Positions 11,180-23,624 are shown, numbered from the stretch's first letter. The stretch: 64,000 bases of DNA from Paragorgia papillata (GCA_035771165.1 JAWNZC010000123.1:558001-622000); one strand, 5' to 3'. Program-made: numbers and translations. Notes: generated by a model not told the origin, from the sequence alone.

Positions 11180-11824
11180 CTTCGGCTTCCATTTCTCCTC
11201 CCAACGCTTCTGGAAATTCCCTTTGAAGTCTTCTTGTCTCTTCTTCGTTATCAATAAGCTTTGGTCCACTTAAAACTAAGCCAACATGAACTTCCGGTTT
11301 AGTTTTTACGTCTCCAGGCGGGGTCCACGTAATTTTCCCATCTTGGAATGTCCTCTGAAGTCTTGCGGTGCACTCCGGTCGTGGAGCTCGATTGTATTGT
11401 GAACCATCTCTATTAATGCGAGCTGGACCATAAAATGCCGTTTGATCCGCAATAAGAAGATCTCCTAGGCTTTGCTTATTTTTCTGCAGCCCGAGACAAA
11501 CGCCAAGTAGGGCGATAACGTTTGGTTTCAACACTTCAATGGCATCGTGACATGTTGCGGTCGATCCAGCGACTCCAATTGATCCCTGGGATGACCTCAC
11601 TAAAGATACATAATTCTTTCCAATTTCTCCAACATATATAGGTCCCAGCGGCCCTCCTGTGTCAGTGCGCTGAGGATTAGATATTATCCTAGCCACTGCA
11701 TTAAATTCGTTCTCATTTACTGTCATAAAAAGGACATCTATTTTGCGCTCAATGGATGACCAGTCTACGGTGAGCGGTTTAAAAGCCCCAAGTTCAATAG
11801 TAGGTGGACTTGTTTCTGTTGCGT
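11180..11824 (-). CDS. PNP/UDP phosphorylase-domain exon 1 of PNP-Death gene
   Basis: A 645-bp exon opens after a T-rich acceptor (TTTTTTTTAAAG) and ends at the donor GAAG/GTGAGT, phase 1 at both ends. The peptide has the order of a nucleoside phosphorylase / MTA-SAH nucleosidase domain: strand IDVLFMTVNENEFNAV, then GPLGPIYVGEIGKNYVSLVR, SSQGSIGVAGSTATCHDAIE, NVIALLGVCLGLQ, LGDLLIADQTAFYGPARI, VHVGLVLSGPKLID and the nucleoside-binding GGEMEAEG. Such domains cleave or phosphorolyse N-glycosidic bonds of purine nucleosides. Domains like this are also found fused to signalling modules in fungal NLR-like and animal immune proteins. The true start codon lies in an exon further upstream that I could not find. 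The open frame running into 11879 is intron sequence. Confidence 0.82.
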
Positions 11825-12711
11825 CTTTAAAAAAAACAGGAAAAACTATTTTTAAAAAGGAATTACTTGAGAAGCTCATTCTTTCCCAGAGCTACACGCA
11901 TCTGGAATGGTTTGCAGTCTGAAGCAAAAAAACATTAGTGAACTTTACTTATCTAATACTGTTCTTCGAAATAGTTACTTATCTAGACTAAGAACCGACG
12001 ATTTTTAAATATTGTTTGTTTATATATTAATTTTAGTTTTTATTAATTATTTATATCATTATGTAAAATAGGTCAAACCCCTATTAATGGACACCCCTTT
12101 TAGGTGGACGTCTCTTTTAAGTTGACACCAAGGCGAGGTTCCGGCCATTTCTTTAATAAAATACTATAATTACTACCTTTCTTAAACCATAGTTAGTGGA
12201 GGGGGATGGTTTGGAAGCTCCATTGTCTTTCAAGATTATGCAATGGCGATGTTATTGTGTTCATGTTGGAGGAAGGCAATTGGTTGAAGAAAGGAAATTC
12301 TATGGACACGTGACGACGAAGGACTACACAACGGACAAAGGATATGATGTACAACACGTGACGACGAAGGTCTACACTAATTAAACCCGAACGTTGCTAT
12401 TGGATGACTGCTTCATTATACAGAAAATACAACACGTTCAGTGACCGTGAAATTAGACAAATTGAACAAAAACGTAGAACAATGACTTTTGCCGAGTTTG
12501 CAAACCATCTCCCTACACTAACTATGCTTAAATTGGCACTTTTCTTAAGCGGAAACAGACACCTATCTTGGCCCCCAATGTGCAAATGAACTTCTCTTAA
12601 GTGGACAAATTCATATCAAAATTAACAATCAACACTTAAGATTAACAGAGAGAGACCACTTTGAATTGTGAGTTTGTTTACTGTGAGTTAGTGCTGTATT
12701 GATTGTTTTAA

Positions 12712-13222
12712 AGGTCAACTAAAGGCAAATTACATTTTTCGCTTTATACACGCATTAAAGAACGTAGAATCCGAATATGATACGATGAGAAAAAATTTAA
12801 TTGAAATTCTTTTTCGCTGATTTTGGGATGTTGAATCGACGAGTTTTAAAGTATTTTTATAAAAAGCCGTGTTGTATAAAGAGTCTGGCACTAGCAAGTG
12901 TGTGTCGTAAAAGGAGGAATGATTTTACGATCCATTAAAGTAAACACACTCGAAAAGCGTCAAATACTTTAATACATGTGCGGTTGGAAACTTGCACAAG
13001 TTATATTCACCATAATCAGCTTTTCTTATGATTTCAATCGATCGTCCAGGTTCAACTGTTTACGTCACAAATTTGCTAGTGCCAGACTCTTCATACAACA
13101 CGGCTTTTTTTTAGAATACTTCGTTAAAAATTCGGAAGTACGGTTTGCCATCATATTCGTATTCTCCATAGTTTGGCGCATATAACAAGCCGAAAAATTA
13201 ATTTGCCTTGACTTGACGTTCA
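12712..13222. mobile_element. inverted-repeat MITE, about 510 bp
   Basis: The outer ends pair as GGTCAACTAAAGGCAAATTA against TTAATTTGCCTTGACTTGAC. Inner arms pair as GCCGTGTTGTATAAAGAGTC / GACTCTTCATACAACACGGC and 'gtctggcactagcaa' / 'ttgctagtgccagac'. No ORF is supported. The palindromic design and flanking low-complexity DNA indicate a non-autonomous DNA element. Confidence 0.6.
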
Positions 13223-13419
13223 AAGAATTATACTAAAAACCATATACATATCATAAACACAAAAAGCTTGTCACCACATGCGTACCCCCTTTTGTGCAAC
13301 CCTTGTTGGCTAATGAGCCAATGAAAACAGTAAAAACAAAAAATAGCCAATTAATCACATTCTACAGCGGATTTTGACGAATAGTAGTTTCCAACTTCGT
13401 ACCCAGGCTCACTCTGCAC

Positions 13420-13805
13420 ATAAGGGGAGCACGGGTGGCTTGTGCTGTTCGGGCGCAGCCACTCACCAAAAAGTTAAGCCCGGTTAGACGGGGTTAGTAC
13501 TTGGATGGGTGACTGCTTGGGAATGACCCCGTTGTCGAGCTTGGAACTCATGTGAGTAGAGTTGTAGTTGATCTCTCCTGTGCTTCGAGGGTTTTTCGCC
13601 GGGTTCTCCGGCTTTCCTCCCTCCATAAAATCAACACCTAACATCTTAGCTGTGATCCGTGGTCTGAACTGCATGTCGTATGGCGGCTGCCTGGAACGCC
13701 TTTGATATGCCTCGACACGGCCACGTTGATCTGCGTCCTTCGCAATTCAGCCGCTGGCTGCAAGTAAGGATAATTAGCCCCCCAGTCCTTTATCCTTTAA
13801 TAAAC
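13420..13805 (+). mobile_element. 5S-rRNA-derived SINE (SINE3 type)
   Basis: The head contains GTTAAGCCCGGTTAGACGGG followed by GTTAGTACTTGGATGGGTGA and CTGCTTGGGAA, which matches the internal control region of 5S rRNA. The body ('tcgagggtttttcgccggg' and 'gcctcgacacggccacgttg') and the end ('agtcctttatcctttaa') recur in the copy at 31703. It is Pol III-transcribed by family knowledge. It is not a functional 5S gene: the 5' third of 5S rRNA is replaced. Confidence 0.78.
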
Positions 13806-14444
13806 GAAGATGGTGGTCAGGATTCGGAGTAGTGGAGGACATATTCGAATTTAAAGCTAATTATTCTTTACTAGACGGGCCATAAAGGCAATAATGTCAT
13901 AAGTACAGTTAACCTAAACATTTTTCATGACTGGTTTCCATTGCGCATGCATGTCAGTTGCTTTGGTTACAATCTGTAACCCAGTCCTAATTAGAGCAGA
14001 AAACAAGGGAGAGCGAGGGAGGTTAGAGTTTGCTGTTCCAAAATAATTATTCCAAAAACACAATTATTTTAAATTTCAAAGCTACCCGTACGCTACGTAC
14101 TCATCCTAGCTTTCGAAACCATCTTTTTTCATTACTTGACAATAAAAAAATTTGAATTCGATGAAAAAGTCATAATCTGTCCACTACAACATAAACCGCC
14201 ACTTTTTATTTTACTACTGTCACCATGGTAAAATAATTTGCACTCTACACGATTTTTATTGCCCTCCTCTCAACCAATAAGAGTGCAAGAATTTTGTCAC
14301 GCCTTTTATAAATCCTGTCATTACCTGTGTTTGCATTCTCATCCATTTCTGTCCTGTCTTCAAAGATTTGCAAAGGAGTTGCAACAACTTCGTCCAATTC
14401 AGCAACTACATAAATTTATAAATAGATTGTAATATCCGACATAC

Positions 14445-14760
14445 GAGCTAGCCCGCTTTGCCGAGATGATTTTCATTTGTGTTTACATGAGAAAGGCTAG
14501 CTCGCTTAGCTGGGTTGGCTTGCTTGTTGTGCTATTGCGTAATTTATCAGTTCTAGCAAGACACGAAATATCATGGTTTTAAATATGAACTGTACATGAA
14601 CAAACAGAACTTGGGAATTGTTAAAACCAGCCCGGGTAACCGAGATCCCGCTCTCGGCTAGGCGGGCTGGCACTCATATAAACACAACGGGGAAATGAAC
14701 AAGAAACAATAGCATAAGCGAGATTTCCGCGAAGCGGGCTAGCCGGGGCTGACTTTTATG
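14445..14760. mobile_element. MITE-like repeat with GCTAGCCCG-type ends
   Basis: The left end reads GCTAGCCCGCTTTGCCGAGA and the right end 'cgcgaagcgggctagccgg', in inverted orientation. Internal sub-repeats (gccagcccgggtaaccgaga; ggcgggctggc) pair as well. A related motif sits at about 29183-29210. Confidence 0.5.
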
Positions 14761-14866
14761 AAGCAAAAATTAGGGTCATTTAAACGGAGAAAATAAGTCG
14801 CGACTTTATGGGAAATGAGTTACAGACGATTTCACATAACTTTTGACGAAAGCGTTCTGAAGTTGT

Positions 14867-15425
14867 TCGTTGCTCCGGCGAAGTTGGCGACGAACTTGGC
14901 AAATTCATTACGTAGTAGCCAATCAGGTTGCGAACTTCGAAACGAAGTTGCAAACTTGCAAACTTGCAAACTTGCGAAGTTCGTTGTTTCATCATTTCCG
15001 AAGTTCCTTGTTGGACGTAAAGTATAAATATGGAAGAATTATCGATATGGATATTAACATTCAAAGATAAACTTGATGAGAAAACGTATAATTTATAGTT
15101 GATTCTCTCACGGCAAATCAATTGACTAGTAGACTTCAGCTGAAATTGCTGAATTAACTATCTGAAATCGTCTGTCTACTGAGTTTCATCTATAGCTCTT
15201 CTCCAATTGTAACCAATTCTTTACAATTATTTCCCTCGCCGAGTAGTTCATCTGATTCATAATGACTATAACGACGCGGTACAATAAACTTTGAACTACT
15301 CAAACTTCGCAATCTCGCAAGCTCACAACTTCGTTTTGAAGTTCGCAACATACATGGTTGGATACTCGTAATGAATTTGCTAAGTTCGTGGCCAACTTCG
15401 CAAATAACGAAAAAAATTCGGAACG
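14867..15425. repeat. inverted repeat, arms of about 115 bp
   Basis: The arm at about 14867-14985 (AAGTTGGCGACGAACTTGGC then AAATTCATTA) is inverted at 15300-15410 (TAATGAATTTGCTAAGTTCG then GGCCAACTT). The arms are rich in AACTTCG/CGAAGTT sub-repeats. It is probably a foldback-type MITE abutting the next MITE at 15461. Confidence 0.5.
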
Positions 15426-15460
15426 TCTTCGTTGCAATAGTTCTGTGAAATCCTCTGTAA

Positions 15461-15884
15461 AGCTACTGTTACACGATTCGATTTTTCTTGCAACTTGCAA
15501 CAAATAGGCGGAATGTTGCAGGTTCAAGAAGAATCGTACTGTGTAACACCCGAAGCAACTTGCAATTTAGCTATTTTTGCCGTGTTGCAAGTTGCAAGAA
15601 AAGTTGGATGTGTTCTACTTTTGGTGCAACTTACAAAAAAGTTTGCAAGTTGCTGAACGTGTAACACGCTTTCTGCAACTAGGTGTGGAACTTCAGGATA
15701 TAGCGCGCGCACTCGATACTGAGGCCAAACGCTCCTGGAACAAACAACATAGGGGATCAGCTTGACAATGACATATTCGAGGAAAATGCATCTGCGTGTA
15801 ACACCCAACAAGGCAACTTGCGAGTTTTTTTCAATGGGTGAATTTTTGCAAGTTACAAGAAAATCGCATCGTGTAACAGCAGCT
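15461..15884. mobile_element. MITE with AGCTACTGTTACACGATTCG termini
   Basis: Terminal inverted repeats of about 38 bp: the left is AGCTACTGTTACACGATTCG and the right end is the complement of AGCTGCTGTTACACGATGCG. Inner CTTGCAACTTGCAA and TTGCAAGTT repeats continue the stem. There is no transposase and no clear target duplication. Confidence 0.7.
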
Positions 15885-16289
15885 AATTGTGCAAGTGTTA
15901 ATGTGAAAGTTGAGATTTTCTTAAACGTTGTTCGGCGTAATTTGTGATTTGTTAGACACGGCAGAATGGAGTATTCATACTAACAGTTTCACATTCTTTG
16001 TATGCAAATCCTCGTTAGTTTATTTTTGATTTTCGACATTTTCGCGCTTTCGCAACACATTGAAAAGGCTTTATTTACTAACACCCTGTTGCCACTGAGA
16101 CGTAGGATACGACTGATAACATTGGACGTTTGAAATAGCAGTCGTATTTTAGTTGCACTCAATTGAATTGAATTGAATTCGACACGGCGGAAATGTGCGA
16201 CGTTTGAAACCGGGGCCTAAATACTAACAAGCAGCTGGCCCAGAAAGCTCAGCCACAACCAAAACTCGATAGAGTACACGTAGTTCAGT

Positions 16290-16745
16290 TTACCCATTGT
16301 TGCCTAGGGTGTTTGAGGGTTCTCCCTTTGAGGCTTTGACTTTGACGTTTGCAAACCGTCTGGCGTTACATATAGACTAGACAGAGTAAACACAGTTTGG
16401 CGTTAGGCAGAGTATAACAATAAAAGGGTCGTTTTTGGCAAGCTCAGACAGGAATGGGTTAACCTATTGCTGCCTAGGATGTTTGAAGGTTCTCCCTTTG
16501 TCTTTGACGAGTAAAATCGTCGGGCGTTAAGACAGAGTAAAGCAATCTGGCGTTACTCTGTCGGGGATTGCCTCCCTGTTCGCCCAGCACTTCACAAATC
16601 ACAATCACTTTTACCGTTTTTTCGTTATACCTATGGTTATAGACAGAGTATAACAATTATGAAGGACCGTCTTTGGCTGCATGGTTATGCAGAAATTGGG
16701 TTAAGACTACCAAGACTAGCCGGAACAAATTCAGAAGCGTGCCGA
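16290..16745. repeat. dispersed 'gtctggcgtta' repeat, two tandem copies
   Basis: Two consecutive copies share 'tgttgcctagggtgtttgag / tgctgcctaggatgtttgaag', 'gttctccctttg', 'gtctggcgtta', 'cagagta' and 'cagacaggaatgggttaa'. The same block appears at about 420-545, 30660-30880 (two copies) and 32190-32290. The unit boundaries are unclear. Confidence 0.55.
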
Positions 16746-17514
16746 AATCCACACAAATCATAAACTTGTCAGCGACCTTGCTCAGGTGATGACCACATGG
16801 GGTAATTACGCATTCATAAAATGAGTATCAACCATAGGCAGGGATAACCAATTATATACGACCATATAGTAGTCAATCGGTAGTATAAAAGTTATAGTTT
16901 GCGACATACTTCTTTTGATTAGTGAGTTTATAGTCAAGCAACTGGTTCGAATAACATACAGTATTAACCGTTTGAGTCGAGTAGTCGAAGCGTGACGGGC
17001 ATATGTCGTGGCGAGTTCATCAGGGAAGTTCAGAGTGTTTGTCTCAATGACAAGTATATGAAGTACGATGAACTACCGTTGAACCGACTATTCGATTTTC
17101 ACGACTGATACGTAGTGTTAGTGTTACATATAAACTACAACACGTTCATTAGATACGCACTTATAATTCTAACGAAATAATTCGTAGACATACCTTGATC
17201 CAAGAACGCCGGAATCCTGTGTTGATCTATAGGATTGGAAATATTAAATTATCGGTGTTGGTTCAATTGATTCAACGTTGGATGGTGAGCAGTAGGCAGT
17301 AGCTACCATACAGGATTTCCTATCACAGCCAGAGACGCGACTAAACCATGCTTCGTCATCTAGGCTAGGCAACTCGAGCGACAGAATAACTGAGCTACAA
17401 CCACGGCCTATAGTGTTAATCATGGAATCATGTATTAAGTACTCTCTTCCGTGTATAACTACTTCCTGTGCTTTACTAAGAATCGAGGAACTGTCGATTG
17501 AAACGTGTCAAAAG

Positions 17515-18005
17515 ATAGCCCTTGTTTACATGGAGTGAGGTTGTCCCTTGTAGAAGGGATAACTCTTCTAATAGGGTCACCTTGGTTCAACGTGACCTTT
17601 CTACTATATTTTCGGTTTACATGTTATTGTTGCCGTCATTTGCTTGATATCTACAAAATGTTTCACAAGGCCTGGTGTATAAGAACAGGAAGGGCAGCCA
17701 CATTGCTAAAATCATTAAGATATTTTGTTCGGTACGCGTTTTTTAATTTTCCCTCGTTGAAACATAACCTTCCTGCCGGTCACCCTAGCAAACGCGTTTA
17801 CATGGCTTATACGTAAACAAAAAGATAGCCCTGCCGCCAGGGTTACCTATAGCAAGCAGATAGGGTAACCCTCCTCCTAGGGTAACCCTCCCTCTCATGT
17901 AAAACAAACCTTAAAATATACAGGAAAATACAATAGAGGAGGGTAACCATTCTAAGAGGGTAACCCTTCTAGAAGGGTTATCCTCCCTCCATGTAAACAG
18001 GGCCT
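17515..18005. mobile_element. MITE with CCCTGTTTACATGG termini
   Basis: The left end reads GCCCTTGTTTACATGGAG and the right end is the complement of GGCCCTGTTTACATGGAG. Inside, 'agggtaaccc' and 'tagaagggttatcct' arms repeat in both orientations. The right end directly abuts the LINE coding sequence that starts at 18006. Confidence 0.65.
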
Positions 18006-20479
18006 AAAAGCGTCAGCAATCAAAACTAACAATGGTGATGAATGGTTAAATTATAGGCGCGCGCGAAATGTTTTAAATAATGAAATTAAAAAAAAATAAT
18101 AATAAAAAATATTACCGCAACCGCTTTATGTCAAAAGCTGGTCAATCTGCTGAAGTTTGGAAAACAATAAATTATTTAATGTCAAGAAGTATTAAATCAG
18201 ATAGAAGTGTGCAATCCGTTCGTATAAATGCACGTTCTGTATCCGATCCTCAAGAGGTCGCTGAGTTATTCAATGACCATTTTGTGGAGATCGGTGCTCA
18301 ACTGGCATCTGAATTGCCTACTGCTACCAAAAAATTTGAAGATTATGTTTTTCCAGCGGTAACACATTTAATTTAAAAAATATTACTAGCTCAACTGTCG
18401 AAGAATTACTCAAGAATTTAAAAGCTGATAAAACGGCCGAGGGCTTGACAAAACCCTTTGTCGCCTTATTAAGATAGCTGCAACAATTATAGCTCCGTCG
18501 ATTAGCCAAATCTTTAATGCATCTATTGCCACTGGAATTTTTCCAAGTGATTGGAAAATGGCTAGGGTAACCCCGATTTTTAAATCAGGCCTGAAGGATA
18601 ATATGACTATTGACTAACTACAGACCAATCTCTGTTATATCAACTGTAGCTAAAGTATTTGAAAGAATAATTTACAATTGTACAGCTATCTACAGACATG
18701 CACATAATCTCTTATCTAAATATCAATCTGGATTTAGACCTCTTCATGCAACTACCACTGCTTTATTAGATGCAACAATGGAGTGGTTTAAAAATATGGA
18801 TAACGACCAAATAAAGTCTGTAGTATTCCTTGACCTATCAAAAGCATTTGACATTGTCAACCACGCAATTTTACTTCGAAAACTTTCTTTGTATGGATCT
18901 TCTGATTCTACATTGAAATGGTTTGAATCTTATTTAACTAATCGTACACAGTGCTGTGCAACAGGAAAATTAAATGTGGTGTACCACAGGGTTCTATTCT
19001 TGGTCCCTTATTATTTTTAATATATATTAATGATTTGCCACAATGTTTGAAATTTTAAAAACCAAGAATGTATGCAGATGATACAAATATAACGGTTCAT
19101 AGTGACAAATCATTAACTAAAGTCATCAAGTCCACAAACAAAGATTTGGATTTATAAGCAGTGGTTACTATCAAACAAGCTCAGTTTAAATGTTACTAAA
19201 ACTGAACACATGTTGATTGGATCGGATGATAACCTAAACAAAACTATAGATGTTTCACTTATTCATACTGACGGTCTTGCAATTAGAAAAGTTAGTTCTA
19301 CAAAGTGTTTAGGTGTAAAAATTGATCAAAGACTTACTTGGGATGAGCATACAGACAATGTCTGTAAGAAAGCTTCACAGGCAATTGCTGGGCTTAAACA
19401 AGTAAGACCATTTATTTCACAAAATATTGCAGTCACAATTTTTAACTCTTTGGTCCAACCTATATTTGACTACTGTGATGTGGTATGGGATAATCTGTCG
19501 ATTACCCAAGCCACCAGGCTACAAAAGTTGAAAAATCGGGCCGGACGAATAATTATACAAAAAGGTTATGAAACCCGATCACATGTGATTAGAGAAGAGC
19601 TTGGATGGGATACTTTGCAAGAGTCAAGAAATAAGCATAAAATAATTATAATATGTTATTGTGTTAATAAGCTATGTGCTAGTTACTTGTTGTCAACGCG
19701 TTGTCAACAAGTGTAAACCGATATGTGTTTATTGATAGGATGAAGTAGTGAGTCGGGACTGGAGAGACGAGTTTTAATGTGTCTGTGTTCGACTGTTTGA
19801 GGCGTTTCCGAAGTGAACTGTTTAACAAATAGATTACATTTTGCCGTTGTCTGTTCAGTTATAGATGCACAGATGACGTCACAACGTGGTAAGAACAAAA
19901 AAGTGGCCCACGAGACGCAGTCGAGTGGGTCACTGATGTTCTTACCACGTTGTTACGTCTTCTGTGCATCTATAACTGAACAGACAACAAAAAAAATGGA
20001 ATCTATTTGTTTTATACGATACAAAAATTTAAAAGGTTTTTTATCAAAACTCTTGTCGGATTTTGGGCATGAAGAAGGAAAAAAGCAAGTCAGCTGACGT
20101 GATCTGACGTGACCCATGTGTCTGTCCTCTAATAGATCATGGGCAACAACCAATGAAAACACGCATAGCAACCAGAAATTGTATAATTTCTCTTAATAAA
20201 CCCTAACGTGTGAATACTATAGTGTAGCTGCTTAGCATAGCGCGTGGCGACCGTCTACACTTGCACCACTATCTTGCTGACCTATTTCAATATTCTGAAA
20301 GATCAAATGATTATAATCTAAGAGATCGAGTGATGAACTTATCACTAATGAAACCTACTATAAATTATTTGAAGAATATAGTTTTGCATACAGTGGTGCT
20401 AAATTGTGGAATAGTTTACCAAGTGATGTAAAGGTATCTCGTTCTCTATTATCTTTAAGGTGGGAGTTAAAAACTCTTA
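18006..20479 (+). pseudogene. LINE (CR1/Rex/Jockey-like) RT ORF, fragmented
   Basis: Plus-strand pieces of one RT protein lie in several frames. At 18006-18376 is the region before the RT; at 18610-19020 NYRPISVISTVAKVFERII and LDLSKAFDIVNHAILLRKL (RT motif A); at about 19070 YADDTN (motif C) in another frame; at 19210-19698 the thumb and tail (KCLGVKIDQRLTWDEHTDNV, RLQKLKNRAGRII). The final segment (YNLRDR, AKLWNSLPSDVK-type) resumes at about 20268 after an inserted hairpin element (19697-20267). The 3' end is cut by the gypsy LTR at 20480. No endonuclease is present, so it is 5'-truncated and dead. Confidence 0.75.
19697..20267. mobile_element. hairpin element with CRE-like core, inserted in the LINE
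   Basis: Outer ends pair imperfectly (CAAGTGTAAACCG / CGTCTACACTTG). The core is a long palindrome: TAGATGCACAGATGACGTCA and its complement around 19930-19975, with 'ttgtctgttcagttatagatgcac' inverted on the far side. The element contains the perfect octamer TGACGTCA at 19874-19881. Copies lie at 26104-26462, 26713-27045 and 46620-47058. No coding. Confidence 0.7.
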
Positions 20480-20731
20480 TGTAACAGGTCAGCGGTCTTG
20501 ACCTGTGTATATATCAACCATCTAGCGTTAATGTTGATCATCTCGAGAAGCTATGAACCTTTGGTTAGAGGTAGTTTAAATCCTTATGAATCGTACAGTT
20601 TAAGTAAATAAATATTAAGTAAAACATGGTGTCAGGAGTGTATTCTAGTGGTAGAATCCTCCAATCCGTTTTTTTTTTATAAAAGAAACGAATTTGTGAT
20701 AATTTGTCGTTCGGAAATTAGACAGTTTGCT

Positions 20732-21560
20732 ATGGAGCAAATGAAGGCGCCCCAGCAGTTGAACTTCAATGTTAAGAACCTTCCACAAGTATGGAAAAGT
20801 TGGAGAGAGGAAATGAGCTTGTATTTGGAGTTAGCTATGGCTGAACAGGAGGAGAAGAAGCAAGTGGAAATGTTCAAATATCTCATTGGGGACCAAGGAA
20901 GAGAGATATACGCAACGATGAAGTTTGGGACCGAAGAAAGGGACCGAAGAAAAGGACCGAACTGTGAAATAATTATTCGCCGCTTTTGACGAACATTGCC
21001 ATCCGAAAAAGAATGAAACAGTAGAACGGTATAATTTCTTCACGAGAATTCAGGAACCTGAAGAGACGTTTGAAAAATTCTTAACCGAATTAAAACTACT
21101 TGCTTCATCTTGCAAATTTGCTGGCCTTGAGGAATTGTTGCTTCGTGATCGTGTGGTATGTGGAATTCTTGATTCGAACTTGAGAGAAAGACTGCTGATA
21201 GAGGGAAACCTACATTAAATCTTGAGAAATGTCTACAAATTTGCAGAGCTGCAGAGTTGTATAAGCTGAGAGAAGGGAAGAGGTATCATCGCAGTGCTCG
21301 TGAGGGGAAATATACACCTTCAAAGCAGTATCCAAAATGTAAGTAGCTACTATGGGTAGAAGCATGAATTAAAGAAAGAATGTTGCCCGGCATTTGGAAA
21401 GATGTGTAGAAAATGCCAGAGATTCTATCATTTCGCAGTTCAGTGTCTTGGTGGAGGGAAACAACAACAGATTAACTCAGTCAGTGATGAGAAATCAGAT
21501 AGTGAGGAGTATGAAATTGTTAAGTCGTTGATTCTTATCCCAGATGAAGAGCACATAAAT
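20732..21560 (+). pseudogene. gypsy gag (capsid + zinc knuckle), frameshifted
   Basis: The start ATG at 20732 gives MEQMKAPQQLNFNVKNLPQV and WKSWREEMSLYLELA, a gag capsid-like start. At about 20950-21010 the frame changes and continues as FDEHCHPKKNETVERYNFF and LKLLASSCKF, ending in a stop near 21220. A CCHC-like knuckle follows (FGKMCRKCQRFYHFAVQCLG, 21395-21455; the expected HF..C spacing is altered to YHFAVQC), then an acidic tail. This is the structural, nucleic-acid-packaging protein of the element, broken in at least two places. Confidence 0.6.
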
Positions 21561-21624
21561 TCTGTTTCAGAAAGTCCGTATTTGAAGAAGATGTTTAGCA
21601 ACGATGAAGATCAAAAACAAACAA

Positions 21625-21961
21625 AGTATAGTTTAAGAGGCGATGGTTACATCCTCATACTTCCTAAATTTAATTTACAGTGGAAGAAGAAGTCTTTTAG
21701 CTATGCCGCTGCTAGTTATTGGAATGCTCTCCCTATAAAAGTCCATCAGTCAGCAGATTTTAATAGTTTTAAAAGTAATCTAAGGAACATTGTTTTTTAG
21801 TTTCTTATTGTAATTAACCTTATTCATTATTGTAAATAACTTTTTTCTTGCTAACATTTACTTGTTAACTAGTTAGATGATTATATATTGCACGTTCGTA
21901 TTTTGAACGAGCTTTTGCTCTTGAACGAAACGTGTTGAAGTAAATTATCTTATCTTATCTT
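21625..21961 (+). mobile_element. 5'-truncated LINE 3' end inserted in gypsy element
   Basis: It encodes the last about 55 residues of a LINE protein (SFSYAAASYWNALPIKVHQS, then FKSNLRNIVF and a stop at 21798-21800). A 3' UTR follows, ending in the tandem tail TTATCTTATCTTA. It is typical of target-primed insertion of a 5'-truncated CR1/L2-like element. It splits the gag/protease junction of the LTR element. Confidence 0.7.
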
Positions 21962-21962
21962 A

Positions 21963-22335
21963 ATGATAAATTGGTACAGTTCCAGCTTGATAGTGGTGCT
22001 ACGTGTAATGTTATCACTACTGGTATTCTCGGTGACTTAGCAAATTATCAAGTGAGGACCACCGACCAGGTGTTGTCTATGTTTAACTAAACAACTGTGG
22101 AACCACTGGGACGATGCAAGGTAAAGATGGTTAACCCAAAGAACAGCAACCGGTATAAAGTGAACGTTGTGGTTATCGACTCCAGTTGTACACCTTTGTT
22201 AGGTAGTGCGGCCATCCAGCAGATGAAACTTGTAACTGTGAGAGTAACAACCAGCAACAACAAGTCAAGGTGCTTGCAAAATAATTCCTGCTTAAAGAAT
22301 ATGCCGATGTATTTGATGGAACAGGGCAGTTAGAA
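21963..22335 (+). pseudogene. gypsy aspartic protease region
   Basis: It resumes the LTR element after the LINE insertion. The peptide LVQFQLDSGATCNVI carries the retropepsin DSGA catalytic triplet, followed by a stop at 22087-22089 and then KVNVVVIDSSCTPLLGSAAI in the same frame, matching the second half of a gypsy protease. The enzyme cleaves Gag-Pol in the particle. The internal stop disables it. Confidence 0.65.
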
Positions 22336-23624
22336 GGAGAATATCATCTGGAAGTAGATAGTAAGATCCACTCAGTTGTTCATCCTCCGAGAAAGGTGCC
22401 TGTGGCTGTCAAGGAAAAGTTGGAAGAAGAGTTAGGCAACCTCACAAAGCTGAAGATAATTGCACCTGTAAGCAAGCCGACTCCATGGGTGTCAAGTCTG
22501 GTGGTTGTAAGCAAGCCAAATGGCAAGATGAGGATCTGTTTAGAACCACGTGATCTCAACCGTGCCTTGAAGAGAAGCCATTATCCGATACCCATTATCG
22601 AAGAGATTTTACCAGACTTTGGAAAGGCAAAAGTCTTTACAACATTGGATGCGAAGAATGGGTTTTGGCATGTTAAGTTGGACGAGGATAGTTCATACTT
22701 AACGACCTTTAATACGCCATTTGGAAGGTTGGTTACCAATGCCCTTTGGAATTTCAACAGCGCCAGAAGAATTCCAGAGAAGGCAGCATCAGGTTGTTGA
22801 AGGCTTATCGGGTGTCAAGTCCATACATGATGACAGCTTGGTGTTTGGTGAAGGAGAAACCATTGAAGAAGCCACCACAAATCATGACCTGACGTTACGA
22901 ACATTGATGGAAAGATGTAGAGAAAGAAATGTCAAGTTGAATGCAGAAAAGATCAAGCTTTGGGTGACGTCAGTACCGTTTCTCGGACATCTGATAACAG
23001 ATCAAGGGTTGAAACCGAATCCTGAGAAAGTGAGAGCTGTGATGGAAATGCCCAAACCTGTTCATGTTGCTGCATGGAGTGCAAAGATTGCTGGGATTCG
23101 TTAACTATCTAAGCAAGTTTCTCCCAAAGTTAAGTGATGTCTGCGAGCCATTGAGAAAGCTTACAGTCAAGGATACCGAGTGGTGTTGGTCGGAGAATCG
23201 CGACAAGGCAGTTGAGGCTATAAAGAACTTAACTACCACGGCTCCGGTGCTTTGCTATTACGATCCCGAAGAAGAAGAACTCACGTTACAGTGCGATGCT
23301 ACTGATACTGGACTCGGTGCGGCTTTAACCCAGAATGGAAAACCTGTTGCCTATGCCATAAGAGCAATGACAGCAACGGAGTCTCGATATGCCCAAATAG
23401 AGAAAGAGTTGCTTGCTGTAGTTTTTGGAATGGAGAGATTTCACAGTTACACATTTGGAAGAAGAGTAACGGTCCAGTCGGATCACAAGCCGTTAGAAGT
23501 CATTGTGACAAAGGCACTTCACCAGACCCCAAAGCGTTTGCAGAGAATGTTGTTAAAGCTCCAGTGTTATGATTTCAAATTGGTGTATCAGAAAGGCAAG
23601 TAGATGTATCTCGCAGATACTCTC
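22336..23624 (+). pseudogene. gypsy reverse transcriptase and RNase H, two frameshifts
   Basis: The first frame (to about 22740) has KLKIIAPVSKPTPWVSSLVV, PNGKMRICLEPRDLN and VFTTLDAKNGFWHVKLDE (motif A). The second frame (22735-23070) has PFGISTAPEEFQRR and IHDDSLVFGE at the motif C position, where YxDD is normal: both Asp are kept and Tyr is changed to Ile. The third frame (23064-23603) covers the end of RT (LLGFVNYLSKFLPKLSDV) and RNase H (LQCDATDTGLGAALTQNGKP, YAQIEKELLAVVFGMERFH, SDHKPLEVI), then stops at QKGK. Two frameshifts and the stop make it non-functional. Confidence 0.8.

Noticed and set aside
11825..11879. N-terminal extension MSFSSNSFLK upstream of the PNP exon
   Set aside because: It runs through a polypyrimidine tract and an acceptor AG. 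It is intron sequence that happens to be open.
11890..11940. Possible short exon upstream of the PNP exon (TTGCTTCAG acceptor)
   Set aside because: An acceptor-like site and a weak donor exist, but the exit phase does not match the phase-1 entry at 11824.
13420..13805. A functional 5S rRNA gene
   Set aside because: Only the internal control region resembles 5S rRNA. The 5' third is different and the body is shared with another dispersed copy, so it is a SINE.
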